A stretch of 64,000 bases of DNA from Cellvibrio sp. UBA7671 (GCA_002483145.1 DLHJ01000003.1:124001-188000), one strand, 5' to 3'. Counted from the stretch's first letter, positions 1-8,909 are shown. Program-made: numbers and translations. Notes: generated by a model from the sequence alone, not told the origin.

Positions 1-1
1 G

Positions 2-676
2 ATGTTAAATGGAACGCTCAATGCGTCTACTAAATTGCGCTGGACGTCCAATATCAATGGCCACTTGGGCTATGGTTCGCAATTGACTACCCGTGCGTTG
101 TCGCAAGGTATTCATACCATCACCTTGTCGGTTACTGACAACAGTGGAGCTGTGGGTAGTGCGCGAATTACCGTGTACGTCGGAGTGGACAAAACAAGTA
201 TTACAAAAAATATTGCGCTTACAGCAACCGCTACTGCGTCATCTACTTATTGCCCCTCGCCCACAACGCCGCTGCATTGTTATTACGCCTCACGTATCAA
301 CGATGGCAGCACCAGTACCACACTCGGTGGCGTGGATAGCTGGGTTAACGTGGGTGGCGGTTTGCCCCAGTGGGTGGAGCTGCGCTGGCCGAACAAGGTG
401 GCGATAATCAGTACCGAGCTTTATACGTCCGCTGGTTATCCAATCCAGGATTACGATTTACAGTATTGGAATGGCATTGAGTGGGTAGCGTTTAATCAGG
501 TTCGCGGAAATACCGCCTTGCAAAACGCTTACACACTACCGACGACTGTTACGACTGACCGTGTTCGCGTGTTGGGGCTTAAAGGACCTGGAGTCCAATT
601 AAGTCATGTCCGCGTGAACGAATTAATCGTGAATGGTTATGTGTTGGGTGCTACAGGTACCGGCCCTGCATTATGA
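2..676 (+). CDS. C-terminal part of a secreted protein with Ig-like and discoidin (F5/8 C) domains; 5' end outside window
   Basis: The reading frame is open from the window edge, so the real start lies upstream and only about 224 residues are visible. Residues 1-60 look like the end of a PKD/Ig-like beta-sandwich (GIHTITLSVTDNSGAVGSA is the typical last strands). Residues 67-215 resemble an F5/8 type C (discoidin, CBM32-like) domain: asparagine/serine-rich start with ATASSTY, an INDG motif, WVELRWP, and a C-terminal strand VRVNELIVNG. Such modules bind sugars on secreted glycosidases or surface proteins, so this is probably the tail of an extracellular enzyme whose catalytic part is not in view. 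A strong terminator follows at 732. The fold assignment is inference from motif spacing. Confidence 0.75.
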   Translation: MLNGTLNASTKLRWTSNINGHLGYGSQLTTRALSQGIHTITLSVTDNSGAVGSARITVYVGVDKTSITKNIALTATATASSTYCPSPTTPLHCYYASRINDGSTSTTLGGVDSWVNVGGGLPQWVELRWPNKVAIISTELYTSAGYPIQDYDLQYWNGIEWVAFNQVRGNTALQNAYTLPTTVTTDRVRVLGLKGPGVQLSHVRVNELIVNGYVLGATGTGPAL

Positions 677-731
677 GAAATGTTCAATGGTGTGATGAGA
701 CAGTACGCCATTGAATAAACACTTACTGATT

Positions 732-757
732 ACCCGGCCACCGGCCGGGTTTTTTAT
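732..757 (+). terminator. Rho-independent terminator
   Basis: Perfect 8-bp GC-rich stem (ACCCGGCC / GGCCGGGT) with an ACC loop, followed by TTTTTATTT. It lies 55 bases after the stop of the discoidin-domain gene and ends that transcript before the convergent Crp/Fnr gene. Confidence 0.9.
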
Positions 758-805
758 TTGACGACCACAACTGCTTTTATTAAATATGCCGCTGAACAAA
801 CACCG

Positions 806-1618
806 TCAACTAACCCCCAGCAACCGCTGTGTCTCCTTCCGCACTACCGCATAACACTCGCAAGAACATTTCTCCAAATCTTTGCGATTAATCACTGAAA
901 TATGTCCGCGCCTGTAACTAATACAACCAATATCCTGCAAGCTGGCCGCAGCGGCGGTGACACTTTCGCGACGCACGCCGAGCATGTTGGCGACTAATTC
1001 TTGCGTGAGTACAAATTCGCCCGAGGTGATTCGATCTAACGTGAGCAATAGCCAGCGGCTGAGTTGTTGCTCAACGGAATGGTGGCGATTGCACGCGGCA
1101 GTCTGTGATACCTGGGTAATTAACGCCTGGGTGTAACGCAACAAAATTTGTTGCAGTTTTCCGTTGCGATTAAATTCCGTTTTTAATTGCGATCGCTCCA
1201 AACGATAAGCGTAACCGCTGGTGTGAACCATAGCGGAACTGGGCGTGGTATTGCCGCCGGTAAATAGCGAAATGCCCACCATACCTTCATTACCGACGCC
1301 GGAAATTTCTGATGATGCGCCCGAGGCAGTTACATAGTGCAATGACACTATGGCGCTGGTGGGAAAATACGCATGCTGCAATTGCGTATTAGGCTCGTAA
1401 AGCATGTCACCGAGGCGCAAGGGCACCAGTTCCAAATGTTCTGACAGCGACGCCATGTCAGCCGCAGGTAAAGTGCCCAACAAATAATTCAGGCTGGGAT
1501 TCTGCGCCTTTTCAGCGGCAAGGATGAACGCACCTTTGGGTTTTGCTGCGGCGGAATTCGCGGCCGCAGACTTGCGTAAATCCGGATTAAGAACTGGCGG
1601 TATTATTGATACTGGCAT
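806..1618 (-). CDS. Crp/Fnr family transcriptional regulator
   Basis: 270 residues: an extended Ala-rich N-terminus (1-40), a cyclic-nucleotide-binding-type beta-roll (about 45-165), the dimer helix, and a winged HTH near 200-250 (LTQELVANMLGVRRESVTAAAASL is the recognition region). The cAMP-contacting Arg/Ser set of true CRP is not seen, so it probably senses something else or acts ligand-free. The C-terminus carries a CECYAVV motif shared with the paralogue at 7510-8289. The start overlaps the end of the upstream response-regulator gene by 32 bases, so the two are translationally linked; with the histidine kinase they form a three-gene operon. The regulator is probably the output or a partner of the phosphorelay, which is inference. 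Confidence 0.88.
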   Translation of the reverse strand: MPVSIIPPVLNPDLRKSAAANSAAAKPKGAFILAAEKAQNPSLNYLLGTLPAADMASLSEHLELVPLRLGDMLYEPNTQLQHAYFPTSAIVSLHYVTASGASSEISGVGNEGMVGISLFTGGNTTPSSAMVHTSGYAYRLERSQLKTEFNRNGKLQQILLRYTQALITQVSQTAACNRHHSVEQQLSRWLLLTLDRITSGEFVLTQELVANMLGVRRESVTAAAASLQDIGCISYRRGHISVINRKDLEKCSCECYAVVRKETQRLLGVS

Positions 1619-2447
1619 TGCTGTACACCATTTGTTTGCATTCCACGCCTATGCCGCGATAACCAATAAAACGGCATGATTGATCGAACATAGGTTCGCC
1701 ACTCACGCGGTAATGCTGCTGTGAACCATCGGGATAAGTGCGACTGAATGCGAAATCGATAAAAGGTTGGCGAGCCTCTATGGCCGCATGTAATTGCGCG
1801 CGCTCTGCTGCATCCCAACCTTCGTGAGTATTTTCGTTGGCGCTGCCATCGAGGGTATCAACGCGGATGCCAAGCATATCCAGCACCGGGCCTGACACTT
1901 TTGTGAAATAGCCGTGTTCATCCTGCTCCCAATACCAGTCCGAGGCTAGCTCGGTCAGGCTGCGAAACCGCGCTTCACTTTCACGCAACTCCGCCGTGCG
2001 CTCTGCCACCTTTTCTTCCAAAATTTTGCTGTAATCCTCCAATTTTTTGTAAAGCAAACGCACTTCCAGCATATTGCTGATGCGCGTTTTTACTTCAAGT
2101 AAATCGAAGGGCTTGCTAATAAAATCTTTTGCCCCGGCTTGCAGCGCACGCAGTTTATGCGCGGGCTGCGCTGTTAAGACTATGACGGGCAAATAGGCAT
2201 CGGTAATATTGGTGCGCAACCCAGCCATGACTTCAAAACCGTCCATACCCGGCATTTGTAAATCCAGCAGAATTAAATCGTATTGATGCTGGCGATGCAG
2301 TGCGCAAACTTCGGTTGGGTTGAGCGTTGCGGTTACATTTTTATAACCCGCTTCACTCAATAATTGCTCCAACAATTGCACATTGGTAAGTTGATCATCG
2401 ACGATCAAAATCCTGGCGTTGAGCAGATCCTGAGTGGTGAGCATCAT
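1587..2447 (-). CDS. Response regulator, REC plus PAS domain
   Basis: 286 residues. N-terminal receiver domain (about 12-128) with the acidic pair D17/D18, phospho-acceptor D62 in LILLDLQMPGMDG and the conserved Lys in ISKPFD. A coiled-coil linker (about 130-160, KKLEDYSKILEEKVAERTAELRESEA) leads to a PAS domain (about 160-275). There is no DNA-binding or enzymatic output domain, so the protein probably relays signal by protein contact. The ATG overlaps the TGA of the kinase gene (ATGA) and a second in-frame ATG follows directly, showing translational coupling. It sits between the hybrid kinase and the Crp/Fnr regulator. Confidence 0.9.
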   Translation of the reverse strand: MMLTTQDLLNARILIVDDQLTNVQLLEQLLSEAGYKNVTATLNPTEVCALHRQHQYDLILLDLQMPGMDGFEVMAGLRTNITDAYLPVIVLTAQPAHKLRALQAGAKDFISKPFDLLEVKTRISNMLEVRLLYKKLEDYSKILEEKVAERTAELRESEARFRSLTELASDWYWEQDEHGYFTKVSGPVLDMLGIRVDTLDGSANENTHEGWDAAERAQLHAAIEARQPFIDFAFSRTYPDGSQQHYRVSGEPMFDQSCRFIGYRGIGVECKQMVYSNASINNTASS

Positions 2448-4153
2448 AACGCTTGCTCTGCTTGTGTTACCGGTGCTGGATGAGCATCCGCATATTTGAG
2501 TGTGAGATCGAGCGTGTCCATAAATTCATTCACTTTAATGGGTTTAGTGAGATAGCGAAAAAAACCCGCCTCCAAACCCTTGGCGATATCGCGCGGCATC
2601 GCATTAGCGCTCAGCGCCACAATGGGAATATGTTTGGTGGTGGGATCTTTCGCAAGAATAAGTAAAGCAGTAATGCCGCTGATACCGGGCAAATTAATAT
2701 CCATCAAAATCATGTCGGGCAGAGCGCTGCGCGCCAGAGCAACACCTTCAAGGCCATCGCGCGCGGTAATTAATTTAATATCCGGGCGACGCGCAATCAG
2801 GTCTTCCACCAACATTAAATTCGCAGGATTGTCTTCTACATACAGCAGCAAGTGTTGCGCTGCGTCGGTTTGACGATAGGTTTTGGCGGGCTCATCGGTG
2901 ACTGCATCCGCCTCGTGCATACGGGCATGGGTTAAATCCATTTCAAACCAAAATGTACTGCCTTGGCCGACAGTACTTTCCAAACCAATTTCACCGCCCA
3001 TTAGTTCCACCAACCGTTTGGTCATCACCAAACCTATGCCGGTGCCCTCCTCCGCATTGGCTTCTTGCCCAAGGCGATTAAAGGGTTGGAATAATTGTTC
3101 GATTTGCTCGGGCGCCAAACCTGAACCTGCATCTTCAACGGCAATGCGAATACGACCCGGCACCCGCTCCTCGCAAGTTACCGTGACGCTGCCACCAACG
3201 CTGTTATATTTGATCGCGTTGGACAGCAAATTAATCAACACTTGTTTCACACGCGTGCGGTCGGCTTTTACAAAATGGCGCATACCTAGTGGTGGAAAAG
3301 TCACTCTGATACCGCGCTTGTGCGCTTGCGGTTCAATCATCGCCGCGCATTCCAGCATTACATCAGCAAGACCCATAGGCTCAAGCGAGAGCGATAATTT
3401 TCCTGATTCAATTAACGCGAGATCGAGAATTTCGTTGATCAATTCCAGCAGATACCAACCCGCTTGCAATATCTGGTCGATGCTGCGTTTTTGCGTGGCC
3501 GTTGGCGGTGGATTGCCCGACTCAATTAATTGTGCAAAACCTAAAATCGCACTCAGCGGAGTGCGCAATTCATGGCTCATGCTGGAGAGAAAATCGGATT
3601 TGGCAAGATTGGCTTTTTCTGCCACTGCCATCGCCTGGGTTAATTTCAACTCCGCTTGTTTGCGCTGGGAGTTGTCGGTGCCAATCAATAAATAACCGAT
3701 CAAACCATCATCGTCATCGCGCAGCGGCGTAATCGATACTATCGCCGGAAAACGGCTGCCGTCTTTGCAAATGTAGGTGAGCTCGTAAATATCTTCAATG
3801 CCGCGCGATGCCTTGAACGCGAGCGCTTCAAAACCGGGTTTGATCTCCGTATTCAGCTCCAGGCTCAGCGCCTGCGCACGCTCCAGCTCCTCCTGAGGGT
3901 CATGAATATCGCTGGGGGTAATTTTATTGACGACATCGGCGGCAGCGTAGCCCAGTGTGCGCTCGGCGCCGATGTTAAATAACTGGATAATGCCGGTTTC
4001 ATCAGTTGCGATAATGGAGAAATTTGCACTGTTCAAAATCGCATTTTGCAGGGCGCCAGTCTTCAACAGCGCCTGTTGCCGCTTGATTTCACTCATACTC
4101 TCTGCACTGCGTGTATTGGTTGGGGGAACAGCATTCTCTTCTGTATTCTTCAT
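2444..4153 (-). CDS. Hybrid sensor histidine kinase (PAS-HisKA-HATPase-REC)
   Basis: 569 residues, with no membrane segment, so a cytoplasmic sensor. Order: PAS domain (about 36-165, followed by a PAC-like stretch), HisKA with phospho-acceptor H194 in SMSHELRTPLSAILGF, HATPase_c with N312 (N box), DAGSGL (341-346) and GTGIGL (370-375), then a C-terminal receiver domain with E440/D441, phospho-acceptor D485 in MILMDINLPG and YLTKPIK. First gene of a coupled operon with the REC-PAS protein and the Crp/Fnr regulator. The presence of two receivers and only one kinase suggests a branched relay. The input signal cannot be told from sequence. Confidence 0.92.
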   Translation of the reverse strand: MKNTEENAVPPTNTRSAESMSEIKRQQALLKTGALQNAILNSANFSIIATDETGIIQLFNIGAERTLGYAAADVVNKITPSDIHDPQEELERAQALSLELNTEIKPGFEALAFKASRGIEDIYELTYICKDGSRFPAIVSITPLRDDDDGLIGYLLIGTDNSQRKQAELKLTQAMAVAEKANLAKSDFLSSMSHELRTPLSAILGFAQLIESGNPPPTATQKRSIDQILQAGWYLLELINEILDLALIESGKLSLSLEPMGLADVMLECAAMIEPQAHKRGIRVTFPPLGMRHFVKADRTRVKQVLINLLSNAIKYNSVGGSVTVTCEERVPGRIRIAVEDAGSGLAPEQIEQLFQPFNRLGQEANAEEGTGIGLVMTKRLVELMGGEIGLESTVGQGSTFWFEMDLTHARMHEADAVTDEPAKTYRQTDAAQHLLLYVEDNPANLMLVEDLIARRPDIKLITARDGLEGVALARSALPDMILMDINLPGISGITALLILAKDPTTKHIPIVALSANAMPRDIAKGLEAGFFRYLTKPIKVNEFMDTLDLTLKYADAHPAPVTQAEQAL

Positions 4154-4321
4154 GTACCAATACCTAAAAATAAATGATTATTCAAATATAACCTGCAGGG
4201 AAAGTTGAAATTTGAACGCCTTCTCGAGGCAACCGCGAATAATCATGATTTTTTAAGGTGCTGTCTGTACGCTACCGAACATATGAGAAAAATAAATACC
4301 GCGCTAAATAGACCTCCAAAA

Positions 4322-4354
4322 ATACAAAAAGCCAGCAATTGCTGGCTTTTTGTA
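4322..4354 (-). terminator. Rho-independent terminator for the OmpA-family gene
   Basis: Palindrome AAAAAGCCAGC-AATT-GCTGGCTTTTT lies about 50 bases beyond the stop of the minus-strand OmpA-like gene. The stem is flanked by A and T runs on both sides, so it could work in both directions. Confidence 0.85.
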
Positions 4355-4404
4355 TCTCCCGGCTGCGCGTTAACACATGTTAACAGCGCAACGCAGAGGG
4401 ATAA

Positions 4405-5898
4405 TTACTTCTTGGGGTAAGTAAAAATCACATTTACACGGCGATTATCTTGCTGGCCAGCAGCACTGGTGTTGTACGAGTAACGACGGCTTTTACCAAA
4501 ACCTTCCGCGGTTAAACGTGAACGTTCAATACCTTCGTTAGCAACCAGATAATCCACCACATTTTGCGCGCGCTTCAGGGAAATTTCCTGTGCGAGTGCG
4601 GGCGTTGTTTGCAAATTAGCAGTGTGGCCTTCAACTGTTGCAGTCACAGTTTTATTTTCTTTCAAAAATTTTGCCACCTTGGCCAATTCACTGTGGTACT
4701 CAGGCTTAACATTGGCACTGTTGATATCAAACTCAACCAGCATGCCCATAGTTACGCGTGCTGCAGCTGGCGACAGGCCTTCAATATCATTGGCACAGGC
4801 GATCACGGTATTAATGCGACGGTTGGCGCGCTTGCCATCTTCAGTTGAATTATCCGCGATCGGACGGGTATCGCCGTAACCGACGGCAGAAACACGGTTG
4901 CTCGCAACGCGCTGCTCGCGCACCAAATAACTCATCACACTTTCAGCGCGGTCACGCGACAAGCGCTGATTCGCTTCCGGCGTACCGACGTTATCAGTGT
5001 GACCTTCAACAACAGCTGTTGTATCAGGATATTTTTTCAGGAAAGTGCCAACAACTGCCAGGCGCTCCAAATCTTCGCGCTGAATTTCGTCGTTATTAAT
5101 TTCAAACTGGATATCCAGGACGCTGCAATATTCTTCCGTGAGTTTTTCACTGCGCTTGGTAACAGGCTCAGCCACTACGGCTCTTGCCGGTGCTGCATTT
5201 TGCTCGCCAAAGCGATAGAGCGCACCGAGCGAATACATGCTGATTTTGCCGTTGTTACCAATCACATCATTGATCGCATAACGCTCTGCTTCAAGGCGCA
5301 TGGCAAATTTTTGGGTGAAGTCATATTGCAGACCGCCGCCCCATTTAAAATCGACGTCGCGTTCGCGGCGATGCTGATCGCTAACGACATAGCCGTTGCC
5401 ACCTTGAAAACGGTCTTTCGCTTCATAGTAATGCGCACCAGCACGAGCAAAAGCCGATAATTTTTCCGTCATTGGCAATGAGCCAACTAAATCCAGGTTA
5501 AAACCTCGGGTTTTAGCGCGAGTCTTTAATGAGCCTTCCGGACCTTTTACTGCACGCGAACCGAATTGACCTAAATCAAAATAACCAGCTTCTAGCGCAA
5601 AATTATCATTGAGGTGATAACCGGCAAACAATTTGTAACCATTGTCGCGGTCGTCATCAGTAAGCGATGTTAAACCGCCACCCATTTCATCAGTGGCAAT
5701 CGCGCCATCGTTGATGCTTTCATGAGTTTGGCCGATGTTCAAACCACCGTACCAATTCGAAGTAAGGTCGTATTTGTTGCCGTCTTGTGCCAACAGCAGC
5801 GGGCTAGCCACCATCGCTGCAAGGCTGATAGCCATTGCAAGACGAGTTGGTTTAAGGAACTGGCTGCGCGAATGAATTTGTGTGTTTGTGTGTTGCAT
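4405..5898 (-). CDS. Outer-membrane OmpA-family protein with beta-barrel and two OmpA C-terminal domains
   Basis: 497 residues. Signal peptide (about 1-38, ending SPLLLAQ), an OmpA-type eight-strand barrel (about 42-232; NWYGGLNIGQTHES, FALEAGYFDLGQFGS, YSLGALYRFG), then two successive OmpA peptidoglycan-binding domains (about 255-370 and 382-497). The first has the canonical EGHTDN...LSRDRAESV...RRINTVI. The second reads EGHTAN, so the usual Asp that contacts diaminopimelate is Ala, though the NRRVNV Arg remains. It tethers the outer membrane to peptidoglycan. A good GGAG ribosome site precedes the ATG. Two OmpA modules on one barrel are unusual; OmpA itself has one. Confidence 0.92.
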   Translation of the reverse strand: MQHTNTQIHSRSQFLKPTRLAMAISLAAMVASPLLLAQDGNKYDLTSNWYGGLNIGQTHESINDGAIATDEMGGGLTSLTDDDRDNGYKLFAGYHLNDNFALEAGYFDLGQFGSRAVKGPEGSLKTRAKTRGFNLDLVGSLPMTEKLSAFARAGAHYYEAKDRFQGGNGYVVSDQHRRERDVDFKWGGGLQYDFTQKFAMRLEAERYAINDVIGNNGKISMYSLGALYRFGEQNAAPARAVVAEPVTKRSEKLTEEYCSVLDIQFEINNDEIQREDLERLAVVGTFLKKYPDTTAVVEGHTDNVGTPEANQRLSRDRAESVMSYLVREQRVASNRVSAVGYGDTRPIADNSTEDGKRANRRINTVIACANDIEGLSPAAARVTMGMLVEFDINSANVKPEYHSELAKVAKFLKENKTVTATVEGHTANLQTTPALAQEISLKRAQNVVDYLVANEGIERSRLTAEGFGKSRRYSYNTSAAGQQDNRRVNVIFTYPKK

Positions 5899-6106
5899 GT
5901 GTAACTCCGGGAGATGTGCCGTCCATGATTGCGCAGGTTGCGCAGACTGACCTTAGGCTCATTAAGTTGAGCGGCTTCTTCGGTGGTCAGTATCGGAGTT
6001 TTTAAAGGCGGGGTCGGTGCGCTGGCATACGCTGACAGCGTTATTTTTAAAGAGTTGCAATGATCAAGCAGAAATTTTTACATTTTCTAATAATAGTGAT
6101 TATGGA

Positions 6107-6823
6107 TTAACGAATAATTTTTACCAGCCATTGCGCGAGCGCTTCGTTTACGCGGGTTGGTTGCTCCAATGCAGAGAGATGTCCGCAGTTATCGATGATA
6201 CTTAATTCTGCCCATTCAATTTCGGTCACCATTTCCTGATGCAAGCCTATAGGCGTAATCGCATCATCGCGCCCGCACAACACCAGTGTTGGACAGTGGA
6301 TAAATGCCAGGGAGGGAATGCTATCGATACGACCGGCTATGGCGCGCTGCTGGCGAATAAATGTTTTATTGCCAAGGCTCATCGCCATATCGGTAATCAT
6401 GCTCACCATTTCTGCGTCTGCCATGTGCTGAGGATGTAGTTGTTTGGGCATCAATTCTTCAATCACTGCCTGATAATTACTTTCCGCTTTCTCAATCGCA
6501 ATACTGCGATTTTCCAATGCAGTAGGCGTATCTGGCCGCGCACTGGTATCAAGGAGCGCCAAAGCCAGAATCCGCTCCGGCGCCTGGCGCATAATTTCCA
6601 GCGCAACGTAACCACCCATCGACAAACCGGCCAATGCAAATTGCCCCGCTGGGGCACTGGCTAAAACGTCAGATGCCATTTCAGCAATGGTGTGTCCTTT
6701 GGTTAAATCACCCACAGACACACGTGCAATGTCCGCCAACCCGGAAGCCTGGTGTTGCCATAGACGTGAATCATTGACCAAGCCAGGCAATAAAACGAGA
6801 TGCGGACATTGAGTGGTTAACAT
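6107..6823 (-). CDS. Alpha/beta-fold hydrolase
   Basis: 238 residues from the ATG at 6823, chosen because GGAG lies 6 bases upstream; an in-frame GTG 15 bases earlier is less likely. Catalytic triad visible: Ser in GLSMGGYVALE (G-x-S-x-G elbow), Asp in LVLCGRDDAITP and His in IDNCGHLSALEQP. The helical cap is of ordinary size and there is no signal peptide, so it acts in the cytoplasm. The family includes esterases and acyl or C-C bond hydrolases; the substrate is unknown. It lies 39 bases downstream of the BON-lipoprotein gene on the same strand and may be cotranscribed. Confidence 0.88.
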   Translation of the reverse strand: MLTTQCPHLVLLPGLVNDSRLWQHQASGLADIARVSVGDLTKGHTIAEMASDVLASAPAGQFALAGLSMGGYVALEIMRQAPERILALALLDTSARPDTPTALENRSIAIEKAESNYQAVIEELMPKQLHPQHMADAEMVSMITDMAMSLGNKTFIRQQRAIAGRIDSIPSLAFIHCPTLVLCGRDDAITPIGLHQEMVTEIEWAELSIIDNCGHLSALEQPTRVNEALAQWLVKIIR

Positions 6824-6862
6824 GTATTTCTCCAGCACGATTAAGAATAAATGGACAAGGAA

Positions 6863-7192
6863 TTATTTAACTCGCATGTCATTCTTGACCGATTTAACGC
6901 CTTCGACTGAACGCGCAATGGTCGCTGCTCTATTAATGTCGCTTTGTGAGCTGACAAAGCCACTCATCTGCACAACACCTTTAAAAGTTTCGACATTAAT
7001 TTCGGTAGCTTTTAATTCTTTGTCTTCCAATATCGCCGCTTTAACTTTAGTGGTGATCACCGTATCGTCAATATATTCACCTGTGCTTGATTGTTTGGAG
7101 GTCGATGCACAACCAACAATTGTCGCCAACAACATTGCCGCTAAAAAAGCAATGCCAAAAAATTTGAAAGTAGATTGATTAAACGTATTCAT
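6863..7192 (-). CDS. BON-domain lipoprotein
   Basis: 109 residues from the ATG at 7192, which has GGAG 6 bases upstream; an upstream in-frame TTG has no ribosome site. Signal peptide with lipobox IVGC (Cys about residue 28), so an outer-membrane or periplasmic lipoprotein. One BON domain follows (about 43-109; DDTVITTKVKAAIL, INVETFKGVVQMSGFV, ARSVEGVKSVKNDMRVK), the fold found in OsmY and DolP that binds phospholipid. Family members often support envelope integrity under osmotic stress. Precedes the alpha/beta hydrolase gene. Confidence 0.88.
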   Translation of the reverse strand: MNTFNQSTFKFFGIAFLAAMLLATIVGCASTSKQSSTGEYIDDTVITTKVKAAILEDKELKATEINVETFKGVVQMSGFVSSQSDINRAATIARSVEGVKSVKNDMRVK

Positions 7193-7509
7193 TATGAACT
7201 CCAATATTGATTAATAGTATTTCGTATAGTATGTCGTATTGAAGTCTGATGATTTAACACCAACAATTCTGTTCGCCAGAACACAGAGAGTGTAAAAAGG
7301 CAAAGATTAGCAGCCAATTATTATGTGCGGTTGCGCACCGACAGTAATTGGTACGGACGACAAACTAAAGCTGTTAATCACTAACCACTGGTCATTAACA
7401 CCCATGCGGTTCCACCAGCAGGATGCAGGTCGCATACGCTCAATGCATGTCAATGGAATGGTAATGTGTTGTGTCATGGAAATGAGTACAGTGCGGTAAG
7501 AAACACTCT
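7193..7509. other. Intergenic region between BON lipoprotein and Crp/Fnr genes
   Basis: 317 bases. The part next to 7192 should hold the BON gene promoter. A 71-codon minus-strand reading frame (7307-7522) runs into the Crp/Fnr tail but has no ribosome site or recognisable protein features. No clear terminator is seen for the Crp/Fnr gene. Confidence 0.4.
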
Positions 7510-8289
7510 TCACTGTACACACGGAGGTAATCTGACCACACCAGGCCGGAGTGCCGGGCGCAGCGATGCAGCAGGTGTCAAAGGGCTTGGCATTAGCCGG
7601 TCAGTTTCTTTTTTTACCACGGCGTAACATTCACAGCTTAGATGTTCAAGTTGAGCGCGATCCAACACAGTAATTTGTCCGCGCGAATATTCGATTACGC
7701 CCAATTTTTGTAATTTGCCAGCGGCCTCAGTTACGCCTTCACGCCGCACACCTAGCATATTGGCAATAAGTTCTTGCGTCATGGTCAAGCGATTCGTTGG
7801 TAAACGATCAAGCGACAGTAGCAGCCAGCGACAAAGTTGTTGATCAATAGAGTGATGGCGATTGCATACCGCCGTTTGCGCCATTTGGGTAATTAGCGAT
7901 TGTGTGTAACGCAAGAGCAACATCAGCATTTCACTGTGGCGATTAAATTCTTCTTTAAATTTGTGTGCGAGCAAACGATAGGCATAACCACCACTTTGGA
8001 TAATGGCTCGGCTCGGCGTGCTTTCACCGCCCATAAATAAAGCAATGCCAATAATACCTTCCCGGCCGACCACAGAAATTTCAGCCGATGAGCCATTTTC
8101 CATCACGTACAAAAGGGACACTATGCAATCAATGGGAAAATACACATGGCGCATGGTATCGCCCGATTCGTAAAGCACTTTGCCTAAAGGTAAGGCTACC
8201 AGTTCAAGGTTGGGCGTTAGTCGCGCGTGCACCTCGTGGGGTAAGGCAGCAAGCAGATGATTGATCTGTGGTTTAGGCGGTTGAGGCAT
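7510..8289 (-). CDS. Crp/Fnr family transcriptional regulator (paralogue of 806-1618)
   Basis: 259 residues: beta-roll sensor domain (about 12-130), dimer helix, winged HTH (about 165-225 with LTMTQELIANMLGVRREGV) and the same SCECYAVVKKET motif near the C-terminus as the protein at 806-1618. The two proteins align along their whole length apart from the N-terminal extension of the first and a Pro/Leu-rich tail of about 25 residues here (PLTPAASLRPALRPG). Residues that bind cAMP in CRP are not conserved. Monocistronic, with GGAG 8 bases before the ATG. Divergent from a small membrane-protein gene at 8431. Confidence 0.88.
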   Translation of the reverse strand: MPQPPKPQINHLLAALPHEVHARLTPNLELVALPLGKVLYESGDTMRHVYFPIDCIVSLLYVMENGSSAEISVVGREGIIGIALFMGGESTPSRAIIQSGGYAYRLLAHKFKEEFNRHSEMLMLLLRYTQSLITQMAQTAVCNRHHSIDQQLCRWLLLSLDRLPTNRLTMTQELIANMLGVRREGVTEAAGKLQKLGVIEYSRGQITVLDRAQLEHLSCECYAVVKKETDRLMPSPLTPAASLRPALRPGVVRLPPCVQ

Positions 8290-8430
8290 AGTTAATTCTC
8301 CAAGTGATGATAGTGAGCTTCCAAGTGCGCGAATAATACGGCAGCGCTAATGCTCGCTATGTACGCTATCGAACAGACTACTCCCAATTGACTGGCAGCA
8401 GTTTTTTAATTCAATTAAAGAGAGAAAAAA

Positions 8431-8577
8431 ATGGCTGGAATGATTGGATTTATGCTCGTTATTGTTGGTGCTATCGGTTTTGCGTCGTCTTACGGCTGGA
8501 GTGGACTGTTCGGATTTTTACTCACGGCAATTATTATCGCGCTACTTTTACGCGCCAGAAAGCTACGCCGCATTTGA
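8431..8577 (+). CDS. Small hydrophobic membrane protein (48 aa)
   Basis: A 48-codon gene: ATG at 8431 preceded by AAAGAGAGA, stop TGA at 8575-8577. The product has two hydrophobic segments (about 4-18 and 26-40) separated by SSYGWSG, and a basic tail RARKLRRI that should stay in the cytoplasm. Small proteins of this shape often belong to envelope-stress regulons, but I do not recognise this one. Supported by ribosome site, topology and lack of a competing frame. Confidence 0.6.
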   Translation: MAGMIGFMLVIVGAIGFASSYGWSGLFGFLLTAIIIALLLRARKLRRI

Positions 8578-8758
8578 TCCTCGACTGTTTTCGCCATCGA
8601 CCTATTGAGTGCCCCCGCACTGGCGGTCACCAAAAAAAGCCTTAAAGGCATTTGGCACAATGCAAAGCGGTCGCTATGCTTATAAGAAGGTTACAGCAGT
8701 GCATTGCAACCTTGCGCGACCAAAAGATCCTTCCTTTACCTATCAGCGGAGAATCATT

Positions 8759-8875
8759 ATGAGCAAGTCACACGACACCAAAAAAGAAGGCAAAAAACCT
8801 GCCACCAAAACCGCGAAAGAAAAGCATGATGCCAAAAAGGCAAAAAAAATCGAGCAAGCCCACAGAGAGTTTTAA
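8759..8875 (+). CDS. Very short lysine-rich protein (38 aa)
   Basis: ATG at 8759 with GGAG about 6 bases upstream (CGGAGAATCATT), stop TAA at 8873-8875, and a strong terminator 35 bases later, so this is a complete small transcription unit end. The product is about one third Lys, with Ala, Thr and Glu and no hydrophobic core: probably disordered, possibly nucleic-acid binding. Frame choice rests on the ribosome site and the terminator; function unknown. Confidence 0.6.
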   Translation: MSKSHDTKKEGKKPATKTAKEKHDAKKAKKIEQAHREF

Positions 8876-8909
8876 TACTCAACCATATTTTTCGATTATG
8901 AAAGAAATC

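Noticed and set aside
2883-3695. 270-codon plus-strand frame inside the histidine kinase gene
   Set aside because: Antisense shadow of a gene with clear kinase motifs; Ser-rich translation typical of such shadows.
7307-7522. 71-codon minus-strand frame after the second Crp/Fnr gene
   Set aside because: No ribosome site, no recognisable features, overlaps the Crp/Fnr tail; probably chance.
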